NCBI RefSeq assembly: GCF_024380015.1 | Contig: NZ_CP101508.1 | Coordinates: 2,976,902-3,040,901, forward strand | Length of the DNA stretch: 64,000 nt | Direction of reading: 5' to 3' | DNA from: Photobacterium atrarenae | GTDB taxonomy: Bacteria; Pseudomonadota; Gammaproteobacteria; Enterobacterales; Vibrionaceae | Part shown: piece after piece, positions 18,650-28,909 of the stretch | Layout of the letters: the number at the start of each line of letters is the position of its first letter | How positions within the stretch are numbered: position 1 is the stretch's first letter | The notes under the pieces: model-generated | Told to the model about the DNA's origin: nothing | Database searches by the model: none | What the model saw: the letters and a program-made list of their open reading frames with translations, nothing else | Made by a program: the position numbers and the translations under genes

Positions 18650-21511
18650 CTAACCGTCTGCATCTGACGGAAAGCACTGCTGCCAAATCTGCGCCACCGT
18701 ATCACGCTCGGCCCGGAACTGATCTTCCGGCACATAAGCCGGTAGCCCCAGCAGGTTCAATCGGTGGATTTCATCACGCAGGTGGCAGTACGCCTGCTTG
18801 AGTGCTGCCGCCTGCGCCGGGCTGAGGATGCCGCAGTCCGCCATGGTCTCGAAAATCCTGATATTGTCCGACCAGCGAGTCAGTACCCGCTCACCGCTGG
18901 CATGGCGCAGTACCAGGTACTGGGCAATAAACTCGATATCCGTGATCCCGCCGACATCCTGTTTGAGGCCAAACATCCCCGGTTTCTGGCTGCCGAGGTG
19001 ATCCCGCATCTTATGACGCATTGCCACCACTTCTTCCCGCAGGGTCGCCGCCTCGCGTGGCTGCATCAGCGTTGCCTGGCGTACTTGGGTAAAAGCCTGC
19101 TGTAACGGCTGATCGCCGTACACCATGCGGGCCCGGACCAGCGCCTGGTGTTCCCAGGTCCAGGCTTCCTGCTGCTGGTAGTCCGAAAAGGCATCCATGG
19201 TACTGACCAACAAGCCGGAAGCACCGGACGGTCGCAACCGGACATCCACTTCATACAGCACGCCGGACGCCGTCCGGGTCGAGAACAGGTGGACGATCCG
19301 CTGCGCCAGGCGCAGGTAGAACTGGCGGCCGTCGATTTCCTTCCGCCCGTTGGTGTAGACATGCTCCGGGCAGTCATGGAGGAACACCAGATCCAGATCA
19401 GAGCCGTAGCCCAGCTCCCAGCCGCCAATCTTGCCGTACCCCAGCACGCCGAACCCTTTGCCGTCCCGATCCTGCAGATGGGTCGGCTCGCCGTATTTTT
19501 CCGCCATCTGCAACCAGGCCTGATTGACCACCGCGGCAATGATCGCTTCTGCCAGATAAGTTAAGTGATCACTTACTTTCATCAACGGTAATGCCCCGGC
19601 GATATCGGCTGCCGCAATCCGCAGCAACTGCGCCTGCTTGAACTGACGGATGGCTTCCATCTGCTGTTCCATGTCCTCTTCCGGGATCCGGGCCAGGTAC
19701 TCACGCAGCTCGTCCTGGTACTGATCCAGCGGGGTCGGGTGATACAGATGTTGCGGATCGAGTAATTCATCGAGCAGGATCGGATACTGAGTCAGCTGCT
19801 CGGCCACCATCGGGCTGGCCGCACACAGGCGCACCAGCTGATCCAGCGCCGCCGGGTGCTCACTCAACAGCTCCAGGTAAGTCGTTCGGGTCGCCACCCG
19901 GACAATCAGTTTGGTCACCCGCCCCAGCACATGGACGGCATCAGGCCGGGTTGCGATCCGCGCCAGCACTTCCGGCATCAGCTTGGCCAGCACCTCACGC
20001 CCGCGCGGGCCGAGGGTTCGCTTGGACAGCTCGGCCTTCATGCCCAGCAGAATACTGGTCTGGCTGGCCCCATCCGGCGCCGCCAGCTCGTCAAAAATGC
20101 TCAGCAGCACCTCTTCATTTTTCACCATCGCCCACATTTCATGGAACCGGGCGTCGATGGCGGCCTGCTCTTCGTCTTCTTCACTGCCGATAATCTCGTC
20201 AAAGACCTGGTGGATCGCCGCCATATGGCCGCTGATGGCCTGGTGCAGGGCCGCCCAGTCTTCATAACCGAGCGCAGTCGCCAGCCGCAGCTGATCCAGC
20301 GGTTTGTCCGGCAGGGTCTGGGTTTGTTTATCGTCAATGGCCTGCAGCAGGTTCTCGACCCGGCGCAGGAAGCTGTATCCCTGCTCGAGGGCATCCACCT
20401 GATGGGCCGGCAACAGCGCCAGCTCCCGTACGGTCGCCAGAGTGTCAAAGAGCCCCCGGTGACGCAGGCCCGGCTCGCGCCCGCCGCGGATCAGCTGGAA
20501 CGACTGGGCGATAAACTCCACTTCCCGGATCCCCCCGGCCCCGAGCTTGATATTGTTACCGAGGCCCCGGCGCCGCACTTCGCTGCTGATCATCGATTTC
20601 ATCCGTCGCAGCGATTGAATGGCGCTGAAATCAATATAGCGGCGGAACATAAACGGCCGCAGCATCTGGCGCAGCGCCTGATAATGGCTGATACTCTCGC
20701 GCCCCATCACCCGGGCTTTGATCATCGCATAGCGTTCCCAGTCGCGCCCTTGCTCCTGGTAATAATCTTCCAGCGCGGCAAAACTCATCACCAGCGGACC
20801 ACTGTCCCCGAACGGACGCAGCCGCATGTCGACCCGGTAGCAGAAGCCGTCAAACGTCTGCTGGTCGAGCACCTTGATCAGCCGCTGGCCCAGCCGGGTA
20901 AAGAACTGGGCATTGGCCAGGCTGCGCCGCCCACCCTGAGTTTCGCCGTTTTCCGGGTAGGTAAAAATCAGATCGATATCCGACGAAAAGTTGAGCTCGC
21001 CGCCACCCAGCTTGCCCATGCCGAGGATCAGCATCGGCTGCGCCACCCCGTTGGCATCACAGGGTGTGCCCCACTCCTTGCTGCACTGGCGATAGAGCCA
21101 GTTATAGGCTTCCATGATCAGCGCTTCTGCCAGCTGTGACAGGTGGGCCAGGCTCTGCGCCAGCGTGGCCTTGCCGGTGAAATCGCGCCAGGCGATCCAG
21201 ACCATTTCCTGGCGCCGGAACCGGCGCAACTGGCGCATCAGGCTGTTTTCATCGGTTGCCAGAGCAAGCTGCGCCGCCAGCACTTCACGGTAGGTCGAGG
21301 CATGGTCGTTATCATCAAGGTGTTGTGCCAGCCAGGGCAGCAAACTGCCTTCCTGAACCAGAGCTGCGGCCACAAAATCACTGTAGCCCAGCACCTGCCG
21401 CAGCTCAGTCAGCCGCTCAGCCGGCCAGGCCGCCAGTTGCTCGGGATGAGAACGCTCAAGGTTGTGGATTGCCTTTTCAGAGGCTGCAAGTAACAGATCA
21501 GGCTGGGTCAT
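18650..21511 (-). CDS. glnE: Bifunctional glutamine synthetase adenylyltransferase/adenylyl-removing enzyme
   Basis: Adenylylates and deadenylylates glutamine synthetase according to nitrogen status. The 953 residues hold two nucleotidyltransferase domains. The first has [16 protein letters not shown], the deadenylylation half; the second has [15 protein letters not shown], the adenylylation half. ATG 21511 has an AAAGGAAT ribosome site; the 13-residue extension lacks support. In E. coli ygiF lies directly upstream, but here a chemoreceptor gene intervenes. Confidence 0.97.
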   Translation of the reverse strand: MTQPDLLLAASEKAIHNLERSHPEQLAAWPAERLTELRQVLGYSDFVAAALVQEGSLLPWLAQHLDDNDHASTYREVLAAQLALATDENSLMRQLRRFRRQEMVWIAWRDFTGKATLAQSLAHLSQLAEALIMEAYNWLYRQCSKEWGTPCDANGVAQPMLILGMGKLGGGELNFSSDIDLIFTYPENGETQGGRRSLANAQFFTRLGQRLIKVLDQQTFDGFCYRVDMRLRPFGDSGPLVMSFAALEDYYQEQGRDWERYAMIKARVMGRESISHYQALRQMLRPFMFRRYIDFSAIQSLRRMKSMISSEVRRRGLGNNIKLGAGGIREVEFIAQSFQLIRGGREPGLRHRGLFDTLATVRELALLPAHQVDALEQGYSFLRRVENLLQAIDDKQTQTLPDKPLDQLRLATALGYEDWAALHQAISGHMAAIHQVFDEIIGSEEDEEQAAIDARFHEMWAMVKNEEVLLSIFDELAAPDGASQTSILLGMKAELSKRTLGPRGREVLAKLMPEVLARIATRPDAVHVLGRVTKLIVRVATRTTYLELLSEHPAALDQLVRLCAASPMVAEQLTQYPILLDELLDPQHLYHPTPLDQYQDELREYLARIPEEDMEQQMEAIRQFKQAQLLRIAAADIAGALPLMKVSDHLTYLAEAIIAAVVNQAWLQMAEKYGEPTHLQDRDGKGFGVLGYGKIGGWELGYGSDLDLVFLHDCPEHVYTNGRKEIDGRQFYLRLAQRIVHLFSTRTASGVLYEVDVRLRPSGASGLLVSTMDAFSDYQQQEAWTWEHQALVRARMVYGDQPLQQAFTQVRQATLMQPREAATLREEVVAMRHKMRDHLGSQKPGMFGLKQDVGGITDIEFIAQYLVLRHASGERVLTRWSDNIRIFETMADCGILSPAQAAALKQAYCHLRDEIHRLNLLGLPAYVPEDQFRAERDTVAQIWQQCFPSDADG

Positions 21512-21575
21512 TGTGATTCCTTTATTCCTGTGTCCCGGCAATGCGGTCAACGTGTCCTATCGATGGACCATACAA

Positions 21576-21601
21576 TAACGCCCGCTGAGGCGCGGGCGTT
21601 C
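21576..21601 (-). terminator. Inverted repeat after the chemoreceptor gene
   Basis: AACGCCCGC pairs with GCGGGCGTT around a 6-base centre. It lies between the chemoreceptor stop and the glnE start. No T-run follows on the minus strand, so termination is only possible, not proven. Confidence 0.45.
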
Positions 21602-21651
21602 GGCTTATAACGATTTCCCGGCCCCGCAGGGGCCACCGGCTGACGACCGGC

Positions 21652-23253
21652 TCAGATCCGAAACGCCTGGATCTTGGCTTCCAGATCCGTGGCATGGTTC
21701 TGCATGGTTTCCGAAGTCTCGGACAGCTCAGAGACCACCACCACCGATGCCTCCACCAGCTCCCGGACGTTGGTCAGGTTCTGGTTCATCTCATCAGCCA
21801 CGGCACTTTGCTGCTCAGCCGCCGAGGCAATCTGGAAGTTCATGTCATTGAGGCGTGTCACCTGTTCGACAATCTTGTCCAGCTCACCGCCGGCGCTGGT
21901 GACCTGATCGACCCCTTCCGCCGCTTCAACCACGGACTGCTCCATCAGGCCAACCGCCTGCTGGGCACTGCTTTGCAGCAGGGTGATCATCTCCTGAATT
22001 TCCACCGTTGCCTGCTGGGTCCGCTGGGCAAGGTTACGGACTTCATCAGCCACCACCGCAAAGCCGCGGCCCGCTTCACCGGCCCGTGCCGCTTCAATCG
22101 CCGCATTCAGCGCCAGCAGGTTAGTCTGCTCAGAAATGCCCTGAATGGTGACGATCACACTGCCTATTTGCTCCACCCGCTCTTCCACCTGGTTCACCGC
22201 GTTGGCCGACTGGCGGATATCCTGCGACAACTGGTTGATGGTATGAATAGTCTGGGAAACAAACTGCTGGCCTTGTGACGCCTGAGCCGAGGTGCCTTCA
22301 GTGGCATTGGACGCTTCGCGGGCATGATCGGCGACGGTCTGAACCGTTGAGCTCATTTCACTCATCGCCGAGGCCAGCTGATCGATCTCGTTGAACTCTT
22401 CCTGTGCCGACTCCTTGGTTTCCATCATGCTGATCGACAACACTTCCGCCAATCCGGACAGCTCCGACGCCGCATCGCGCTGGTTATGGATCACATCGTT
22501 GAGCTGGGTCCGGGTTTTCTCAAGCTCCCGGGCCAGATCACCGTATTCATCCCGGCAATCCATTTCAATCGGCTGCGACAGGTTCCGCGCTGCCAGTAGC
22601 TGAATGTTGTCGGCCAGGTAACGGGTCTGGCGCAGCATCACACTGGAGCCGCCCAGCAGGATCACCACAAAAGCGACGATCATCAGCCCGGTCTGCCAGG
22701 CCACCTGCACCAGGTAATCATTGTAATAAGCTTCGGCTTTCGATGCCGGCTGTGAGGCCACCACCAGCCAGTTCCACTGTGCCAGCTCCACCGCATATTC
22801 AAATCGCTCCGGCTGTTGCAACACCAGCGCACCACTCCCCGACAGGCTGCGCAACGTCCCTGCCTGACCGCTGCCATCGGTCAGTGTCGCCGACAGATCC
22901 CGCAGGGTGCTGGCCTGCGGATGGCCCAGCACTTTACCGCTGTCGCGTTCCACCAGGTACAGATAAGCGCCGTCTTGCCAGCTGGCCGCCTGGGCAACAA
23001 TTGCCTGCTCGGCCAGGTTTTTGCCGGACTCGCCCTGGGCATGCAATTTGGTCAGCAAGGCCGCACCGGCCTGCGCTTGTTCCTGCGCCCGATCCTGCTG
23101 GATCTCAATGACGGACTGATAAAAGGTACTCGCATCCCACAGCTGCTTTCCGATCAGCAACACCGTACTGAACACCATCAGCAACACCAATTTCGGGACC
23201 AGGCGGACATTGGTCAGCCCTTTCTCCCATGGTTTGAATACCATCTTCGCCAT
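21652..23253 (-). CDS. Methyl-accepting chemotaxis protein
   Basis: A transmembrane chemoreceptor of 533 residues. One membrane helix lies at about 20-37, followed by a periplasmic sensor of about 150 residues with a Cache-like look, a second helix ([15 protein letters not shown]), a HAMP-like linker and the cytoplasmic signalling domain. Its hairpin tip is the conserved [19 protein letters not shown] segment. It ends with FRI and has no CheR-binding pentapeptide, so it probably depends on other receptors for adaptation. The ligand cannot be read from the sequence. It separates ygiF from glnE. Confidence 0.93.
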   Translation of the reverse strand: MAKMVFKPWEKGLTNVRLVPKLVLLMVFSTVLLIGKQLWDASTFYQSVIEIQQDRAQEQAQAGAALLTKLHAQGESGKNLAEQAIVAQAASWQDGAYLYLVERDSGKVLGHPQASTLRDLSATLTDGSGQAGTLRSLSGSGALVLQQPERFEYAVELAQWNWLVVASQPASKAEAYYNDYLVQVAWQTGLMIVAFVVILLGGSSVMLRQTRYLADNIQLLAARNLSQPIEMDCRDEYGDLARELEKTRTQLNDVIHNQRDAASELSGLAEVLSISMMETKESAQEEFNEIDQLASAMSEMSSTVQTVADHAREASNATEGTSAQASQGQQFVSQTIHTINQLSQDIRQSANAVNQVEERVEQIGSVIVTIQGISEQTNLLALNAAIEAARAGEAGRGFAVVADEVRNLAQRTQQATVEIQEMITLLQSSAQQAVGLMEQSVVEAAEGVDQVTSAGGELDKIVEQVTRLNDMNFQIASAAEQQSAVADEMNQNLTNVRELVEASVVVVSELSETSETMQNHATDLEAKIQAFRI

Positions 23254-23527
23254 TTGGAATCTCCATTTATCTCACGATGCGCTTCCGACGACCTCACAGC
23301 CTCCTGGGGCAAGCGGTGCCGTCGGGCTTCATGGTCTGTGCCCGCCAATGCGAGCGTTTCCCCCGAAAGACCATGATGCATCACTGGTTTTGATATTCTA
23401 TAGGTCGGCAACAGATTGCGGAAATTTAATCATGAAAAGTATCGATGGCGTCAAACATAAGCCCGATCACACCTGCGGCACCAGGAGTAGACGCGAAGCA
23501 AAACAGCAGCGCCGGCAGGCCGAATAC
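23254..23527. other. Intergenic region between the chemoreceptor and ygiF
   Basis: About 340 bases lie between these two leftward genes. Apart from the ygiF terminator at its right end I see no gene, RNA or clear repeat. The chemoreceptor promoter should lie here; no box is convincing. Confidence 0.5.
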
Positions 23528-23554
23528 AAAAACGTCCTGCACCGGGCAGGACGT
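23525..23554 (-). terminator. Terminator of ygiF
   Basis: ACGTCCTGC pairs with GCAGGACGT around five bases, followed on the minus strand by TTTTTGTATT. Confidence 0.85.
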
Positions 23555-23592
23555 CTGGGCGTTCACACGCTCAATCTTGAGGCAGCAACGGC

Positions 23593-25110
23593 TCAGGGCC
23601 AGTAGGGCGCCTGCTCAATCCCGATCTGGCGGCTCTGCTCCATGGCATGGAGCAGGGACTCTTCCTTGCGTTGCAGCCATTTGGCAATCTGGCGTCGGTC
23701 TTCTTCATCGTCCTGCAAGTCCTGCAGGGCGCGGATCGGTTCAAGCTGACGCAAATCCTCGATCCCTTGCAACAGATCCAACCACGGCATGCGGAAACTG
23801 GTACGCCGCTCTTCTTCATACAAACCGGCAAGGCAGATACCACTGAGCAGATTGCGTTGCAAACGTGGCTGCTGATCCAGATAATCGGCACGGTTGAGCT
23901 CTCGCGCCTGCGGGAAGGCCTCTTCCAGCTCCAGCCAGGATTTGCCCAGTACGGTATCGGCAAATGCCTTGACGTTGCCGGCCAGGCGCTCACGCGCCTT
24001 GTCATCAAGGAACGGCTGCCAGCCGCGGCTCAAAATCCAGCGGCTCAGATCCAGCAACAAACCGCAGTAGCGGGATGATTCGAGCAGCGCCATCACCGCT
24101 TCGTCTTCTGGCAACGCTTCTTTGCGCGCCTTGAGCTGTTTGACCAGCGCCTTGCGGGCATTGAGCTTTTTCAGCGCGTAGCCCTTATCGGCCAGCAGGC
24201 GCTCAATGCTGAGGTATTCGTCGATCCAACCGAGTTCCCCTTCCAGCCAGTTGAGCTCCTGGCGCAACAGGGCACTGGCCCGGCGCGGGATCATACTGCC
24301 GACCAGGGACAACGTCTGGCGGATCAGGCTCAGGGCCTGATAAATTTCCTGCAATGCCGCCAGCTCCAGCCGCTCAGCAAAGATCTGCTCGTGGTAATGC
24401 CAGTGTTCCAGCGCGTGCTCTAAGGTGCGGACAAACAACGACTCAATCGAGTCGCTCTCCTGCACCGGAACAAAACTGAGTGGTTTGACTTCATCGCCGA
24501 GGTAACCAGCAGCCAGGCGGTAGCCACGGGCCGCCTTGCTCAGGTTCCCCAGCCGCATCCCGCCCTCACTGCACAAATCCCGGGCCAGGGTAAACAGCGC
24601 GTCGGTCTGACCGGACTTCAGCTCCAGCTCCACTTCGCAAATCGGATTGCTCTGATCATTGGCGCTGACTTCACCCTGATCAAACGCCAGTTCAATCTTG
24701 CTGCCGTCCGGCATCGCAATCAGCCATTGCTGGCGCTCAAAATCGGTCGAAAACAACGGGGCGAGCTGTTGCTGGATGTCTGCAACATTGAAGCTCTCCG
24801 GCCAGGCATCTGCCGGATGCAGGGAAAGATCGGGATCGGTGCCGGTAATTTCGGCATTATATTCAGGGCGTTGGTGCAATCCGGCAACCACCCGTCCTGA
24901 CGTTTTCAGGGTCTGAACAAACACATCATCACAACGACGGACCCGCAGGCCGATATCGTGCTGGCGAAGAATTTGGTCCGGAGTGTCGAAATAGACGTTG
25001 CCTAATAGTCGACGACTTTGCTGCAGAATTTTCGCTTCGGCGATCTTGCCTAACAACTGACTCGAAAATTCCGGTGAGACGAAAAACTTCAGTTCTATCT
25101 CGGTTTCCAT
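23593..25110 (-). CDS. ygiF: CYTH/CHAD-domain inorganic triphosphatase
   Basis: Hydrolyses inorganic triphosphate. The 505 residues begin METEIELKFFV, the ExExK motif of the CYTH tunnel domain (about 1-200). A helical CHAD domain, thought to bind polyphosphate, fills the C-terminal half with conserved histidines and basic residues (for example EHALEHWHYHEQ and LNARKALVKQLKAR). ATG 25110 is chosen because AGGT lies just upstream and the ExExK motif then sits at the very N-terminus. A divergent PhoU-like/PiT pair next door makes a phosphate-themed neighbourhood, though no functional link is proven. Confidence 0.93.
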   Translation of the reverse strand: METEIELKFFVSPEFSSQLLGKIAEAKILQQSRRLLGNVYFDTPDQILRQHDIGLRVRRCDDVFVQTLKTSGRVVAGLHQRPEYNAEITGTDPDLSLHPADAWPESFNVADIQQQLAPLFSTDFERQQWLIAMPDGSKIELAFDQGEVSANDQSNPICEVELELKSGQTDALFTLARDLCSEGGMRLGNLSKAARGYRLAAGYLGDEVKPLSFVPVQESDSIESLFVRTLEHALEHWHYHEQIFAERLELAALQEIYQALSLIRQTLSLVGSMIPRRASALLRQELNWLEGELGWIDEYLSIERLLADKGYALKKLNARKALVKQLKARKEALPEDEAVMALLESSRYCGLLLDLSRWILSRGWQPFLDDKARERLAGNVKAFADTVLGKSWLELEEAFPQARELNRADYLDQQPRLQRNLLSGICLAGLYEEERRTSFRMPWLDLLQGIEDLRQLEPIRALQDLQDDEEDRRQIAKWLQRKEESLLHAMEQSRQIGIEQAPYWP

Positions 25111-25294
25111 AGTTATACCTATAAACAGTGGCAAACCAAGGATATTTCCAATTTTGTCCGGGGGCAAGCAGGAAATATCGACAAAACCTTGATCAAAATT
25201 AGTTCCCCTATACTAACTTATACGTTAACATGCGCGCCTCTGTGACCATCGCTCAAGAATTAGCCTTTTTAGGCGCTCTTTAGGTTGATCGGCT

Positions 25295-25975
25295 ATGCCA
25301 GTAAATACAATTATGGGGCTCTTTGCGAAATCCCCAATCAAACCGCTGCAACGTCATGTTACCCGGGTAACTGAGTGTTGCGAACTGCTTGTTCCTTTTT
25401 TTGAGGCGTGTCACGCCGGGGATTGGGACAAAGCAGCCACCTTACGCGAACAGATCTCGCAACTTGAAAAAGATGCAGATGTCCTCAAGCGTGAGATCCG
25501 CCTGAAACTTCCTCGTGGCCTGTTCATGCCTGTCGACCGTACCGACATGCTCGGCCTTCTTACCCAGCAGGATAAACTTGCTAACCTGTCCAAAGATATC
25601 GCCGGCCGCGTTCTGGGCCGCCAGCTACAAATTCCAGCCGAATTGTATCCGGATTTTATCGCCTATGTTCAGCGCTGCCTCGATGCGGCCAACCAGGCCA
25701 GCCGGGTCATCAATGAACTGGATGAGTTGCTGGAAACCGGCTTCAAAGGCCGTGAAGTCACACTAGTGGCTGAGATGATCAATCAATTGGACGTGATCGA
25801 AGACGATACGGATTCCATGCAAATCCAACTTCGCCAACAGCTCATGTCGATTGAAGATCAGCACAATCCGGTTGATGTCATGTTCCTGTACAAAATCCTG
25901 GAGTGGGTTGGCGCCATCGCCGATCAGGCACAACGTGTCGGCTCACGCCTGGAAATTATGCTATCGCGCTCATAA
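25295..25975 (+). CDS. PhoU-like DUF47 protein (TIGR00153 family)
   Basis: A 226-residue all-helical protein of the DUF47 family, which usually accompanies low-affinity PiT phosphate transporters and is thought to regulate them. It opens PVNTIMGLFAKSPIKPLQRHV and shows the family block LPRGLFMPVDRTDMLGLLTQQD. The transporter gene starts 32 bases after its stop. No membrane segment, so probably a peripheral cytoplasmic partner. Confidence 0.93.
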   Translation: MPVNTIMGLFAKSPIKPLQRHVTRVTECCELLVPFFEACHAGDWDKAATLREQISQLEKDADVLKREIRLKLPRGLFMPVDRTDMLGLLTQQDKLANLSKDIAGRVLGRQLQIPAELYPDFIAYVQRCLDAANQASRVINELDELLETGFKGREVTLVAEMINQLDVIEDDTDSMQIQLRQQLMSIEDQHNPVDVMFLYKILEWVGAIADQAQRVGSRLEIMLSRS

Positions 25976-26007
25976 GCGAGAGATTGTAACAAAAACAAGG
26001 TTTTACA

Positions 26008-27279
26008 ATGGAAATCCTGGCTAATTACGGCACCATGATTATCATGGTGGCGGCTTTTTTCGGCTTTTTAATGGCGATTGGTATTGGTGCCAATGATGTT
26101 GCCAATGCCATGGGCACCTCGGTCGGCTCGAAAGCACTGACTGTCAAACAGGCGATCATCATTGCGATGATCTTCGAATTTGCCGGTGCCTACCTGGCCG
26201 GTGGTGAAGTGACCGACACCATCCGCAAAGGGGTGATCGAGACCGCTCACTATGCCGATCAGCCGGAAGTGCTGGTCTACGGGATGATGTCAGCCCTGCT
26301 GGCCGCCGGTACCTGGCTGTTGCTGGCTTCTTACATGGGCTGGCCGGTATCAACCACGCACTCGATTATCGGTGCCATCATCGGTTTTGCCTGCGTCTCT
26401 GTCGGCACCGAAGCCGTGGACTGGGGCTCCGTCCAGGGGATTGTCGGCAGCTGGATCATCACGCCGCTGATTTCCGGCTTCTTTGCCTATCTCATTTTCA
26501 TCAGCGCCCAGCGCCTGATTTTTGATACCGACAACCCGTTGGTGAACGCCAAGCGTTTTGTGCCGGTCTACATGTTTATCACGGCGATAGTCATTGCCCT
26601 GGTCACCATCAAGAAAGGCCTGAAACACGTTGGCCTGCACCTGTCGACCCAAGAAGCCTGGGTTGCCTCAATTGCGGTTTCAGCGGTGATCATGCTGCTG
26701 GGCTACCTCTACATCAACCGCAAATATGCAGACGATGACGGCAGTGCAGTGGACAGCAACGGCTACGCCGGTGTGGAACGTGTCTTCAGCGTACTGATGG
26801 TCGTGACCGCCTGTGCCATGGCATTTGCCCACGGCTCCAACGATGTCGCCAACGCAATCGGTCCGCTTTCTGCCGTGGTTTCAACGGTTGATCACCTGGG
26901 TCAAATCGCAGAAAAATCCGAGATTGCCTGGTGGATCCTGCCGCTGGGTGGCTTCGGGATTGTGGTCGGTCTGGCAACCTTGGGTCATAAAGTAATGGCG
27001 ACCGTCGGTACGGGGATCACCGAGCTGACGCCGAGCCGCGGTTTCGCCGCGCAGTTGGCAACCGCCTCAACCGTGGTTTTGGCCTCGGGAACCGGTCTGC
27101 CTATCTCGACCACCCAAACCCTGGTGGGTGCGGTACTGGGTGTGGGCTTTGCCCGCGGGATTGCCGCACTGAATCTGGGTGTGGTCCGTAACATCGTCGC
27201 TTCCTGGGTCGTAACCCTGCCCGCCGGCGCCCTGCTGGCTGTCATTTTCTTCTACGTGATGCAAGCAGTCTTTGGTTAA
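26008..27279 (+). CDS. pit: PiT family inorganic phosphate transporter
   Basis: A 423-residue membrane symporter with about ten helices. It holds the duplicated PiT signature: GIGANDVANAMGTSVGSKAL near residue 27 and AHGSNDVANAIGPLSAV near residue 273. Each half also has a WPVSTTHSI or LPISTTQTL motif. Cotranscribed with the PhoU-like gene. Probably imports metal-phosphate or phosphate with a cation. Confidence 0.95.
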   Translation: MEILANYGTMIIMVAAFFGFLMAIGIGANDVANAMGTSVGSKALTVKQAIIIAMIFEFAGAYLAGGEVTDTIRKGVIETAHYADQPEVLVYGMMSALLAAGTWLLLASYMGWPVSTTHSIIGAIIGFACVSVGTEAVDWGSVQGIVGSWIITPLISGFFAYLIFISAQRLIFDTDNPLVNAKRFVPVYMFITAIVIALVTIKKGLKHVGLHLSTQEAWVASIAVSAVIMLLGYLYINRKYADDDGSAVDSNGYAGVERVFSVLMVVTACAMAFAHGSNDVANAIGPLSAVVSTVDHLGQIAEKSEIAWWILPLGGFGIVVGLATLGHKVMATVGTGITELTPSRGFAAQLATASTVVLASGTGLPISTTQTLVGAVLGVGFARGIAALNLGVVRNIVASWVVTLPAGALLAVIFFYVMQAVFG

Positions 27280-27295
27280 AACCCGGCACAACTTC

Positions 27296-27325
27296 AAAAG
27301 AGGGAGGCATTGCCTCCCTCTTTTC
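27296..27325 (+). terminator. Terminator of the DUF47-pit operon
   Basis: AAAAGAGGGAGGCA with a fully complementary right arm ending CTCTTTT; 14-bp stem with almost no loop. Confidence 0.88.
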
Positions 27326-27398
27326 TTGCACCTAAGGCACAAAATTTTTAGTATTTGTGCTCTTTGAATACACAAACAGGCTCCTCAAGGATCAAATT

Positions 27399-28016
27399 GT
27401 GAAGCATCTAATCAGTATCGTATTACTCGTTTGTGCCGTGGTGTCAGGCCAGGCACAAGCCGAGCAGGTCCGCTATATTTCAGACGACCTGTTCACTTAC
27501 ATGCACCGGGGCCCGAGTACCCAGTACCGGATCATGGGCAGCGTCAATGCCGGCACCAAAGTCACCCTGCTGGAAACCAACAAAGAGACCGGCTACAGCC
27601 GGATCAAGGACGACCGCGGCCGGACCGGCTGGGTGAAGACAGACTACCTGTCCGGGCAAGTCGGCCTGAAAACACGGTTCCCGGTGCTGCAAAAAGAGCT
27701 GGCGGAAGTGAAAGAAGCCCTGGCCCACGCCAAGGAATCTGAAGAGGCCAAAACTGCGGGGCTGCAGAACTCACTGAAGATGCGCAATGAGCAGATCACT
27801 GAGCTGGAAACGCAAAACAGCCAGCTGAACGAACAGCTGATGTCCTCTCAGGCGGAGATCCGCGAGCTGCGTGCCAAACTGGATACTCAGAAAGACGACC
27901 TGCTGATGAAGTGGTTCACCTACGGCGGCATGGTTGCCGGTGGCGGCCTGCTGTTTGGCCTGGTGCTGCCCCACCTGATCCCGCGCCGTCGTCGCCGGAA
28001 CAACGGCTGGGCCTGA
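27399..28016 (+). CDS. ygiM: SH3-domain membrane protein YgiM
   Basis: A 205-residue envelope protein. A signal-like segment (ISIVLLVCAVVSGQAQA) is followed by a bacterial SH3 domain (about 25-90, with LFTYMHRGPSTQYRIMGSV), a coiled coil (about 90-165) and a C-terminal membrane helix before an arginine-rich tail (RRRRRNNG). The start is GTG 27399, with AAGGATCA upstream. In enteric bacteria ygiM is the neighbour of cca; here exeAB lie between them. Function unknown. Confidence 0.9.
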   Translation: MKHLISIVLLVCAVVSGQAQAEQVRYISDDLFTYMHRGPSTQYRIMGSVNAGTKVTLLETNKETGYSRIKDDRGRTGWVKTDYLSGQVGLKTRFPVLQKELAEVKEALAHAKESEEAKTAGLQNSLKMRNEQITELETQNSQLNEQLMSSQAEIRELRAKLDTQKDDLLMKWFTYGGMVAGGGLLFGLVLPHLIPRRRRRNNGWA

Positions 28017-28033
28017 TACCAATCGTAACCATC

Positions 28034-28066
28034 AAAAAATGGCAGCCCACGGGCTGCCATTTTTTT
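28034..28066. terminator. Bidirectional terminator between ygiM and exeB
   Basis: A 15-bp stem, AAAAAATGGCAGCCC with its complement, closing on a 2-base loop and flanked by A- and T-runs for converging transcripts. Confidence 0.9.
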
Positions 28067-28084
28067 GGTTTCAGCTCGCCGAGC

Positions 28085-28909
28085 CTACCATTCCGACAGG
28101 GCCGGCATCGCCACCAGATAAGATTCAAAATCAAACACCACCTGGCGTGGCTCAATCCGGCGCAGGATCACCCCCGGTGCAATCTCATCCCCTTCAAACG
28201 CTTCACGACCATTGACCTTCACCCAGCGACTGTTCGCCGAAGAGGAATAGATATGGGTCTGGAAGTTCAGCGCCGGGATCCGGCTCTGGACCGAGGCCGG
28301 AAGTTCGCCGAGGGCAATCGCTGACACGACCGGCTCCGTGCGCTCTGCCGGTGGCGACGGCAAAGGTTTCGGTACCTCGTCGGTTGCCGCAATCGCCGAT
28401 TTCAGCTGAGCAGCCAGCTGTGGCGACAGCTCGGAATAATCCAACGCATCCAGACTCCACTCCGTTGCCTCCGCCGCCGTCTCGTGCTGTGCTTCAACCG
28501 CTACCGCATCCGTTGTCACCGGAGCCGGACGCGCCCGCCCGGAGGGTATCGGCGCTTCACTCAGCAATTGGCCCACAGAAGGCAACGGCTCGGTATGAAA
28601 CTCCGGATAAGGTAAAAAACGTATCTCCCCGGCAGCGGTAGCTGCGGCCGGTTGACGGGCTGACGGCCCCTCCCCCCGGACCACCGGGGCCTGAGGAGCC
28701 GGATCGGCCTGCACCGTCACCGCGGAGGCACTGAGCAAGCGGCTGTACGAAAGCGTCGCGGCCACCGGGCTCGCCACCAGCAACACCGGCACCACCCAGC
28801 GGGGCCAGCGCTTGGCCGGAGTCACGGGCTTCACGCCCTGTTTCTTAGCCTGCGGCGGCTGTGGAGACAGCCTGTCTGACCGGGCAATCGCCTTGAGTAA
28901 TTGGGACAT
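28085..28909 (-). CDS. exeB: Type II secretion accessory protein GspB/ExeB
   Basis: A 274-residue inner-membrane protein that works with ExeA to place the secretin across peptidoglycan. One membrane helix at about 37-58 (WVVPVLLVASPVAATLSY) is followed by a Pro-rich periplasmic linker and the C-terminal GspB domain (about 190-274: LPASVQSRIPALNFQTHIYS and WVKVNGREAFEGDEI). The start codon overlaps the exeA stop by one base. Confidence 0.92.
   Translation of the reverse strand: MSQLLKAIARSDRLSPQPPQAKKQGVKPVTPAKRWPRWVVPVLLVASPVAATLSYSRLLSASAVTVQADPAPQAPVVRGEGPSARQPAAATAAGEIRFLPYPEFHTEPLPSVGQLLSEAPIPSGRARPAPVTTDAVAVEAQHETAAEATEWSLDALDYSELSPQLAAQLKSAIAATDEVPKPLPSPPAERTEPVVSAIALGELPASVQSRIPALNFQTHIYSSSANSRWVKVNGREAFEGDEIAPGVILRRIEPRQVVFDFESYLVAMPALSEW

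Noticed and set aside
19856..21139. 427-codon rightward open frame opposite glnE
   Set aside because: Antisense shadow of the GC-rich glnE gene: no ribosome site, protein rich in His/Gln/Arg/Pro, and glnE itself is clear.
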